Source: a virus. Taken from it: 29,864 nt of DNA. Both the position numbers and the translations under genes were made by a program. The stretch covers positions 1 to 29,864 of the IMG/VR virus record IMGVR_UViG_3300009285_000602; one strand, 5' to 3'. Within the stretch, counting starts at the first letter, position 1. The number at the start of each line of letters is the position of its first letter. This document shows positions 8,009 through 14,284 of the stretch, one piece after another. Below the pieces are notes generated by a model, which saw only the letters and a list, made by a program, of their open reading frames with translations, did not search any database and was not told where the DNA came from.

Positions 8009-8843
8009 TGGCAGCCTCCGCCATATCGAGTTCCACGAATGCCATTTGGAACGGACGCGGCATAGGCAACTCTTCCGCGATGTTCCAATCGTTGTCCGCT
8101 ACCACCACACCGCCGTCGTGCGTGAATACAAACCGCTCGCCGATCCGGCGTATTTGCTTTACCCACTCGAACTGGTTCAACAGTTTTCTGTCGCCCACTA
8201 CCACGCCGCGCCGCGTGCCGTATATCAAAGTGCCGCCGTCTAGAATGGGTGAGTGAAGCCCCTCATCTGGTACGTTCGCTACCACCTCAAATCCGGTTTG
8301 TCCCGGCACAATCCGCATCACCCAGTGCCGCTTCATGGCCGCCGTGAGAATCCCGCCGTTATGGACAACAGCGGAATTGAAGTGCAGGGAGTCCGGCACG
8401 CAGTAGTCTCGCCCGGATATCACCCGGTCCCGCCACCGGTCTGTCCTATCAAACCACGGGCTTGGTTCACACAACCCGTTCGCGTGCGCCCACCATTCCC
8501 ACACCGTCTCGCCTTGCTCGTTCACAAGCACGAACGCGTCGAGCCCCGCGCTGCATATCAGAATGTTCTCGTCAAACTGGACCGCCGCGTGCGGCCCGTA
8601 AATGAGCGGATGAAACATATCAACGAGACAGGCTTGACCGTCTCGCGTCCATCGCTGAAACCTGCCACGGCCTAGCAGAATCAGGTCATTGTTGTACTCG
8701 CCAATACTCAGAATCTTCCGAGCCCGGCTCGCGGGAGGCACGGGCGGGATAGCGTCATGGTATGTCACGCTGCCTATACCATCCCCTTCCACGCGGACCG
8801 CCTGGTCGAGCGGGTCCTGTAACACGGCCCACATGCTGGTCAT
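8001..8843 (-). CDS. Beta-propeller-like protein, possibly arylsulfotransferase-like
   Basis: A 280-residue protein with repeated beta-strand blocks ending in Trp/Asp turns (ILLGRGRFQRWTRDG, GETVWEWWAHANG, PDSLHFNSAVVHNGGI, RFVFTHDGGVVVADND). The WEWW followed by DSLHFNSAVV resembles the propeller core of bacterial arylsulfotransferase-like proteins, where a His in a similar place is catalytic. No signal peptide is visible, unlike periplasmic ASST. It overlaps the upstream glycosyltransferase gene by 4 nt (ATGA). A structural propeller or a carbohydrate-binding role is equally possible. Confidence 0.5.
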   Translation of the reverse strand: MTSMWAVLQDPLDQAVRVEGDGIGSVTYHDAIPPVPPASRARKILSIGEYNNDLILLGRGRFQRWTRDGQACLVDMFHPLIYGPHAAVQFDENILICSAGLDAFVLVNEQGETVWEWWAHANGLCEPSPWFDRTDRWRDRVISGRDYCVPDSLHFNSAVVHNGGILTAAMKRHWVMRIVPGQTGFEVVANVPDEGLHSPILDGGTLIYGTRRGVVVGDRKLLNQFEWVKQIRRIGERFVFTHDGGVVVADNDWNIAEELPMPRPFQMAFVELDMAEAANE

Positions 8844-11800
8844 TTGAGCGCCCCCCGCAGTTTGCCCACTATAGCCTCTGGCGTAGCGTCAGGCGAGCCA
8901 AACAAAATAGGATGATACAAGCCCTCGGCGAGCGTGTCCGGCGCAACCCAGGCCGTCTGGAACCGTTTATCAAACCCGTGGCTATGCCATATTGCCTCAC
9001 GCATCCAGAACATCACCGTCGGCACTCGGAAATGAGTTGCCATAATCGGGAGGCCGCTGGGGAAACCAACGAATGCGCGACTCTGTTTTATCAGGGCGAG
9101 ACAGTTCGCTACGTCAGTTTTCCCGGCGGCCTCCCAGTAGAATGCCGGGACCGCACCCGGCTTGTGGTCCGCGACGTAAATCGCCCGCGCAAAATCCATG
9201 TCCCATTCCGCCGCTAACATCACCGGCAGGCATCCGGTTTGTTCGCGGAGCAACCGGCCTAGCGCAATCCAATGGTCAGCGGTAAACGCGCCGCCGTTCC
9301 AGTTCGCGTTCGCGCCAATGCTCGACGCATAACAGCATACTAACGTTCCGCCAACTGCCTGCCGGATGCCGTCAGCGTTCGCCAAGGCTGTATCAGGTAA
9401 CCGCACCTCATAATCCCAGTTCATCCGGTATTCCGGGAACGCATCCTCGATACGCACGCCCGATTCGAGCGGGCTGTTCGCGTCGATTAAGAAATCCGTG
9501 TTCGGCGGGATACCGGCATCGCGCCGAATCCATTCACGCTCAGCATAGGGTTTATGCCACTGCCAGCCGAACGCATATTTCGCGGGGTCCACCTGTACCA
9601 CGTCATCAACGAACGGGAGCAACCGCAGGAACTCGATGCTGTAGGTGTGCCGCCAATCTACGTTGACGGCTACCGTTAGCCGTTCGATGTTATGCCGTTT
9701 ACGGAACGACTCCAGGAACAGCGCGATCCAATGGATATCCCCGATGCCCGGCGGGATCGCGACGATCACGGCCTGCGACACGGAGGCCCGCGCCTGAAGT
9801 TCTGCAACCCGTTCCACAACGAGTCCCGGCTCGATGCGTTTATTGCACTCGTGGTCCATTTCGCCACAATGGCAGAACGGTTCCGGGGCTGCCCACGCAC
9901 ACCGGTTAAGGCCCATAACCGGGTCCAGGATAATGTCAGGTTTGGCGCAGCCGCCGAACACGCAGAGCGTTGGCGTTCGTATCGCGATGCCCAAAAGGAG
10001 AAAGAGGCTCGGATACGTAACTATCATGTCAGCCAACTGCGCCAAACCAAACACAGTAATCAAAGGAAGTTCGCCCTGTTCAAAACGAGTGTCGATACCG
10101 GTCACATCCGCCGTGAAAACCTCATTCCCATCACTGACATCAGCGAGTGAGATAACGTGGTACTGTCCCGCTACCGCGTCCACAGCCTCCTGGAAATGTT
10201 CGGGCGCGGGGTTCCGCGACTCGCACGGCCATGCCGCGCGAACGGCAGGCCGGTGTATGAGGCAAATCGGTTTGCCCTGAGTGTCGAGCGCATCGAGCAC
10301 GCGCCGGGCCGCCACCAGCCACTCGCGCTTAACGGGGAACTCGAAAGCGTAAGCGTTGCCGACAGCCGCCCGGCACGCGGACGCTACGGTCCCGCGCGGG
10401 TCATGCCATTGTGTCCGCCACGTTCGCCGGTCAACCGGCTCCGGCGGTTCCGCTTCGAGCGCAATAGGACGCGCCTGCGGAATGTCCCAGTAGAGTTCCG
10501 GGCACGGCGTTAGCACATACACCCGCTCGTATTTCTCCGCCAGATGCCGGACGTAGGGCCGCTGGTGCAGGTTGTCGCCAATGCCCGCGTACCCCTGAAC
10601 TTGGGCCGCCGGATACCTGCACGGCTGCGTCCGCGTACGGAATGAATCAAACGCGCCCAATAACCGCTGGTCATCAATCGCCTTCTGACAGTCGTGGTCT
10701 GGCCGGAGACACTCGCACGTCGGCGCAGGCGCTGCATAGGCGTGCAGGTCCAGCCCCATCTTGTCATCGAGAATGAAATCCGGGCCGATAAGCCCGCCCC
10801 AAACCGTGAACGTGGGACATCGGGCCGCGATGCCCGCCACCATGCCCAGCGTCGGCGTAGTGATCTGCATATCAGCCAGAGACAGCAACCCGAAGTACGC
10901 TTGCAGACTGAGTTCGCCGTGGTCAAAACACACATCGAAGCCGTGTACGTCGCCGTCAAACCACTCTTCGCCCTCAGCTATGTCTGCTACCGACACGAAG
11001 AAATACTGGTCTCGGTAGTGGCCCATCAGATTCTGGAAATAACAGGCCAACGGATTGCGCGCAGGACACGGCCATTCCGTTCGTAGAGTGGGCCGTCGGA
11101 CCACGCAGATAGGCTTTTGGATCTGGATGTCCGCAAGATACTTTTTCGCTTCGGCAATCCACTCAGGCTTGATCGGCAGCGTCATCGCGTTGTCTGGCGA
11201 GTAGTCCGCGAACATCGCGTCGCGCCGTTCCTGATTGCCAGGTCCACCAGCCGTCAACACATAATAAGACGGTCTCGATACCGGAATGCCCGCCGGACGC
11301 GGGGTCCATGTTGACGTGGGATAGGCCGCCGAATGTTTGGTCTGGGTACGAAACGGATTGTCCATCGGCACGAATCGAAGTCCCGGAATGTCGTGATAAA
11401 CAAACGGGCACGGCGTTTGAACATAAACTTCATCATACCGTTTCGTGAGCGCGCGGACCTTGGGCCGCTGTAGCAGATTGTCACCGAACCCTTGCATCCC
11501 TGACACAAATATGCGGGTCGGTTCACGCTGTTTGATTTGCGGCTGACCGCGCAATACTGCCCGCGACGTGCGAAGGGTCCGGCGCACCGCGCCAAGCGCC
11601 GCCGCCAGCCCGTTCAACGCCTGCCCCGGATTCAACAGCGAGACGGACGCGCTGCCGGATTCAAAATCCGTCCGTGTCAATCCCATGCCGTCGTTCGAGT
11701 CGTTGTAGTATGAAAACGCCACGTAGTCATACTGTGACGGCACCGTTTCTTGAAACGTGCTTTCTAACAACCCGCGCGACCAGACAGCCATTGTTGGCAC

Positions 11801-11998
11801 GCGATAGGTTGATGCGATAACATTCCCCACTTCGCCTAGCGGTTCACATACAACCGCAACATCGCATGGTTCTCGGTCCCCTGACCGAAACCGAGCAACG
11901 TTACGCGACCGCGCCTCATGGCCCGCAGCGCGAACGCCACGGGCCACGAGGTCCACGGTCGGTGAACTAGTGTCGCCATACACGAGGAACAGAGCCAC
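8840..11998 (-). CDS. Large protein with three GT9 (heptosyltransferase)-like domains
   Basis: A 1052-residue protein with a GTG start (AGGG about 8 nt upstream), right after the major capsid gene. Residues 1-150 are a separate Rossmann-like region. Domain 1 (162-440) and domain 2 (466-735) are clear duplicates: GMQGFGDNLLQRP versus GYAGIGDNLHQRP, and LLSLADMQITTPTLGM versus LAQLADMIVTYPSLFL. Each is followed by a Cys motif (CECLRPDHDC at 428-437, CHCGEMDHEC at 709-718). Domain 3 (742-1052) starts IPPGIGDIHW and has the GT9-like end DVANCLALIKQSRAFVGFPS then RVPTVMFW. GT9 enzymes are GT-B folds that transfer heptose from ADP-heptose. Acceptor unknown; activity of each domain is unproven. Confidence 0.75.
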   Translation of the reverse strand: MALFLVYGDTSSPTVDLVARGVRAAGHEARSRNVARFRSGDREPCDVAVVCEPLGEVGNVIASTYRVPTMAVWSRGLLESTFQETVPSQYDYVAFSYYNDSNDGMGLTRTDFESGSASVSLLNPGQALNGLAAALGAVRRTLRTSRAVLRGQPQIKQREPTRIFVSGMQGFGDNLLQRPKVRALTKRYDEVYVQTPCPFVYHDIPGLRFVPMDNPFRTQTKHSAAYPTSTWTPRPAGIPVSRPSYYVLTAGGPGNQERRDAMFADYSPDNAMTLPIKPEWIAEAKKYLADIQIQKPICVVRRPTLRTEWPCPARNPLACYFQNLMGHYRDQYFFVSVADIAEGEEWFDGDVHGFDVCFDHGELSLQAYFGLLSLADMQITTPTLGMVAGIAARCPTFTVWGGLIGPDFILDDKMGLDLHAYAAPAPTCECLRPDHDCQKAIDDQRLLGAFDSFRTRTQPCRYPAAQVQGYAGIGDNLHQRPYVRHLAEKYERVYVLTPCPELYWDIPQARPIALEAEPPEPVDRRTWRTQWHDPRGTVASACRAAVGNAYAFEFPVKREWLVAARRVLDALDTQGKPICLIHRPAVRAAWPCESRNPAPEHFQEAVDAVAGQYHVISLADVSDGNEVFTADVTGIDTRFEQGELPLITVFGLAQLADMIVTYPSLFLLLGIAIRTPTLCVFGGCAKPDIILDPVMGLNRCAWAAPEPFCHCGEMDHECNKRIEPGLVVERVAELQARASVSQAVIVAIPPGIGDIHWIALFLESFRKRHNIERLTVAVNVDWRHTYSIEFLRLLPFVDDVVQVDPAKYAFGWQWHKPYAEREWIRRDAGIPPNTDFLIDANSPLESGVRIEDAFPEYRMNWDYEVRLPDTALANADGIRQAVGGTLVCCYASSIGANANWNGGAFTADHWIALGRLLREQTGCLPVMLAAEWDMDFARAIYVADHKPGAVPAFYWEAAGKTDVANCLALIKQSRAFVGFPSGLPIMATHFRVPTVMFWMREAIWHSHGFDKRFQTAWVAPDTLAEGLYHPILFGSPDATPEAIVGKLRGALK

Positions 11999-12023
11999 GT
12001 GTCAGCCCTCATTTCCTCGTCCG

Positions 12024-13010
12024 TTAGGTTACGATAATCCGAACGCCAGCACAGTCTTTGTAACTCGCAGCAACTTTGTCCCAGTTGGTTGTCGTGGCTA
12101 CTGCCGCGTCCGTCGGGTTTGCCCCGCCGTTCCCGGTGTCCCACGCAAACCCCTTGACTTCGACCGTGTAGTCGAATTCAAATTGCGAACGCATCACTAA
12201 TTGCTCATTGCCGGATATCAGTTGTGCAAATACCGTGTCCGCATAAGGGTCAACTACGGTAACGGCATCTGACACAAGGCCCAACACGTTATATGTGTCT
12301 GTCCCTGTGCCGTTCGCATCGAGCAATGCACTATTATCCGTCACTAGCACAGGCCGTCCTAACGACGCTGGGGTCCCGCCGTAGATCACTGCGTCCGCGA
12401 TGTTCGTAATCTTGTCGGTAATGGCCTGCTTCACTAAGTCATAATACGGCTTAGAGTGCATAACCCAGCACACGACTTTGCTGGCGGCATCGCCCATTTT
12501 CTGGAGACCGGATGCGAGATGGCCATGAGTAAGTGTAGTGGTACTCTGGAGGTTGCCAGAATACGTGAGGTCCGCGCCGACGTGTTCGATAGCCGCCTCA
12601 ACAGCTAACAGTGCCGCAGTGATTTGGTCGTTGAGCTTATCTTCCTGATATTCACGGCCCATTTTGACCGCGAACGCGCCCTCGTTCTCGCCAATCACTT
12701 TCAGCGCGCCGAGCGCGTTATCGACCGGCCCCCATTTCCGGTTACGTTTCACGCCGATAAACTCGCCTTGAGTTATCGACAATGCGGTCGCAGCCGCCGT
12801 AGCCGTCATGTCCCGGCGTGTCACCGGATTCGACACGCGCTTCCAGAACGCCTGTTTGCTATATTGTCCCAAAGACGCTTTGGAAATCAATCGGATAGCG
12901 CCTGACGATGCGCCGTTGAACAGACTCAGATTCGTGTCGAGAGATTCCAACATTCCGCCTTGGAATTCGTTCTCGTATACTTTCAAGTCGCCTAGTACCG
13001 TAGCTGCCAT
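12024..13010 (-). CDS. Major capsid protein
   Basis: A 328-residue protein directly downstream of the scaffold gene and preceded by AAAGGCGG. The N-terminus (LGDLKVYENEFQGGMLESLDTNLSLFNGASSGAI) followed by YSKQAFWKRV matches a family of phage major capsid proteins of this length with the HK97-type fold. Later features include WVMHSKPYYDLVKQAITDKI and LGRPVLVTDN, typical of the spine helix and A-domain region. With no protease recognised nearby, assembly is probably by a separate scaffold. It would form the icosahedral head. Confidence 0.85.
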   Translation of the reverse strand: MAATVLGDLKVYENEFQGGMLESLDTNLSLFNGASSGAIRLISKASLGQYSKQAFWKRVSNPVTRRDMTATAAATALSITQGEFIGVKRNRKWGPVDNALGALKVIGENEGAFAVKMGREYQEDKLNDQITAALLAVEAAIEHVGADLTYSGNLQSTTTLTHGHLASGLQKMGDAASKVVCWVMHSKPYYDLVKQAITDKITNIADAVIYGGTPASLGRPVLVTDNSALLDANGTGTDTYNVLGLVSDAVTVVDPYADTVFAQLISGNEQLVMRSQFEFDYTVEVKGFAWDTGNGGANPTDAAVATTTNWDKVAASYKDCAGVRIIVT

Positions 13011-13045
13011 GATAATCCGCCTTTCTGTCTGGCGGAACTAGCAGA

Positions 13046-13729
13046 TTAACCGGCGCGCGCCGCGTTCAGTTTTTTCTTGCTGTCCCGGTCCAGAATTTCG
13101 CGATACGAGGCGAGTCCATGCGTTTTGATGAACTCTGCCTTTTTCGTATCGTTGTCCAGGTCCGCAAGAGTAAGAGCGTTTCCGACTGCGCCCTTCGGCG
13201 GCGCTCCCGACGCGAGCCGCTCAGCTACCTGTTTTTCAACAAGCGCATTTACGACTCCCTGAAAAGATTCGAGCTTCGTGTTGATCTCCGTCAACTCGCC
13301 TGGAAGAGACATAAACAGGTCGCGGACTGCTGGCTCCATAACCTTCTGTTTATCGAGCAACTGGGTGATATGAATCTGCCGTTCCATCGTGGTGAGTTTC
13401 GCTTCGGCTTCCGCCGCGCGTTTTGCCATGAGTTCAGCATACTCTTTGTCTTTCCCATCCTCGATAAGCTTCGCTTCCTCGGCTTTCCGTTTCGTATCGG
13501 CCTTGATTCGTTCCTCGGCCTCCGCGAGTTCGCGCTGATGCCGTTTTTCAATCGCAGCCAAGCGCGTCGTAAAGGTGCTCTCGATCAACGACTGGATGCT
13601 GTCCGCGTGTTTCTCGCGAAACGCCTCAAACTCCGCCGCCGTTTTCTCATTCACGGGTTCAGTGGATCTCTTGTCAGGGCTTTTCTTTTCGTCTTTCTGT
13701 TCGGATGCAGATTTCTCTTGATCGGACAT
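13046..13729 (-). CDS. Scaffolding protein
   Basis: A 227-residue, highly charged, coiled-coil-like protein immediately upstream of the major capsid gene. The ATG at 13729 (MSDQEKSASEQKDEKK) is chosen because AAGGAAAT lies just upstream; the frame is open further but that part is leader sequence. Long Glu/Lys/Ala runs (RHQRELAEAEERIKADTKRK, KAEEAKLIEDGKDKEY) form helices. The C-terminal region ends with ILDRDSKKKLN, where scaffold proteins usually carry a basic capsid-binding tail. It would direct capsid shell assembly and then leave the head. Confidence 0.85.
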   Translation of the reverse strand: MSDQEKSASEQKDEKKSPDKRSTEPVNEKTAAEFEAFREKHADSIQSLIESTFTTRLAAIEKRHQRELAEAEERIKADTKRKAEEAKLIEDGKDKEYAELMAKRAAEAEAKLTTMERQIHITQLLDKQKVMEPAVRDLFMSLPGELTEINTKLESFQGVVNALVEKQVAERLASGAPPKGAVGNALTLADLDNDTKKAEFIKTHGLASYREILDRDSKKKLNAARAG

Positions 13730-13774
13730 TTTGATTTCCTTTGCGTTTGACCGCCGCCGCGTATGGGCTATGTT

Positions 13775-13868
13775 GCCCTGACGGTAACGCCGCCGAGTCG
13801 CCGTTGATAGACCGTTCAACGATAAACGTGTGGGCGATAGGCCCTGACGGTTACGCCGCCGAGTCGCC
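13775..13868 (-). repeat. Two 28-nt direct repeats in the scaffold leader
   Basis: Copies at 13775-13802 and 13841-13868 differ at one base (GCCCTGACGG, then TAACGC or TTACGC, then CGCCGAGTCGCC on the plus strand). Similarity extends about 15 nt further on one side, so the unit is about 45 nt with a period of 66 nt. The second copy is framed by GGGCGA (13832-13837) and TCGCCC (13864-13869), which can pair. The repeats lie in the untranslated leader between the putative late promoter and the scaffold ribosome binding site. Confidence 0.7.
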
Positions 13869-13890
13869 CCATGCTCGCCATGGAGAAGCG

Positions 13891-13907
13891 GGCCTCACGC
13901 CGAGGCC
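13891..13907 (-). other. GC-rich hairpin near the 5' end of the scaffold leader
   Basis: GGCCTC and GAGGCC flank a 5-nt loop, giving a perfect 6-bp hairpin. It lies just after the predicted transcription start (about 13914), where it could protect the mRNA 5' end. No T-run follows on either strand, so it is not a good terminator. Confidence 0.4.
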
Positions 13908-13920
13908 ACTTAACGGCAAC

Positions 13921-13949
13921 ACCCTAACACAGATTATCCGCATTGTCAA
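13921..13949 (-). promoter_or_regulatory. Putative sigma70-like promoter for scaffold/capsid genes
   Basis: On the minus strand TTGACA (13949-13944), a 17-nt spacer and TAGGGT (13926-13921). The -10 is weak but preceded by TG at the extended -10 position (TGTTAGGGT). It overlaps the stop of the upstream HExxH gene and would start the scaffold-capsid transcript with a leader of about 185 nt. Confidence 0.5.
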
Positions 13950-14284
13950 GCGCTTTCATTTTCGCCCTTACTAGCCGTGAGACAGGAATAATCTATCAGC
14001 GCATGGATAATCTCATGCCACAGCGTTTCCGTTTTGACCTGCGGATCAAGCCGAGTGCAGATAGAAATCTGTGCTGTATCATAATCAATACGCCCGTCCA
14101 CCGGCCTAGCATCGCCATACGCGCCTGGCGATAACACAATGTCCTTTTCGAGAATACGGAAATCGTGCGGGCTAATGTGCACGCGCGGCTGGCAGGCGTA
14201 CCCCTCTGCAATCCACGGATTGTCCCGCAACACGCCCAACACGCCCCGCGCCAGCACGTCAACAATCTTTTCTTCGTGCGTCAT
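13946..14284 (-). CDS. Small HExxH zinc-metallopeptidase-like protein
   Basis: A 112-residue protein with TLWHEIIHALIDYS near the C-terminus (about residues 87-100), a zinc-binding HExxH helix. Upstream is the pattern of a family common in phages: a first helix, a strand with a Pro/His-containing turn (HISPHDFRILEKDIVL) and an acidic loop before a strand (GRIDYDTAQISICTRL). It overlaps the MuF-type gene by 4 nt (ATGA). Its place in the head cluster could suggest a maturation role, but proteins of this family also occur elsewhere in phages and a third zinc ligand is not obvious. Function unproven. Confidence 0.65.
   Translation of the reverse strand: MTHEEKIVDVLARGVLGVLRDNPWIAEGYACQPRVHISPHDFRILEKDIVLSPGAYGDARPVDGRIDYDTAQISICTRLDPQVKTETLWHEIIHALIDYSCLTASKGENESA

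Noticed and set aside
13730-13819. 30-residue N-terminal extension of the scaffold protein
   Set aside because: Starts at a TTG in repeat-containing leader DNA without a ribosome binding site, whereas the ATG at 13729 has AAGGAAAT just upstream.
13891-13907. Rho-independent terminator
   Set aside because: A good hairpin but no T-run on either strand, and it would cut the scaffold-capsid transcript at its very start.
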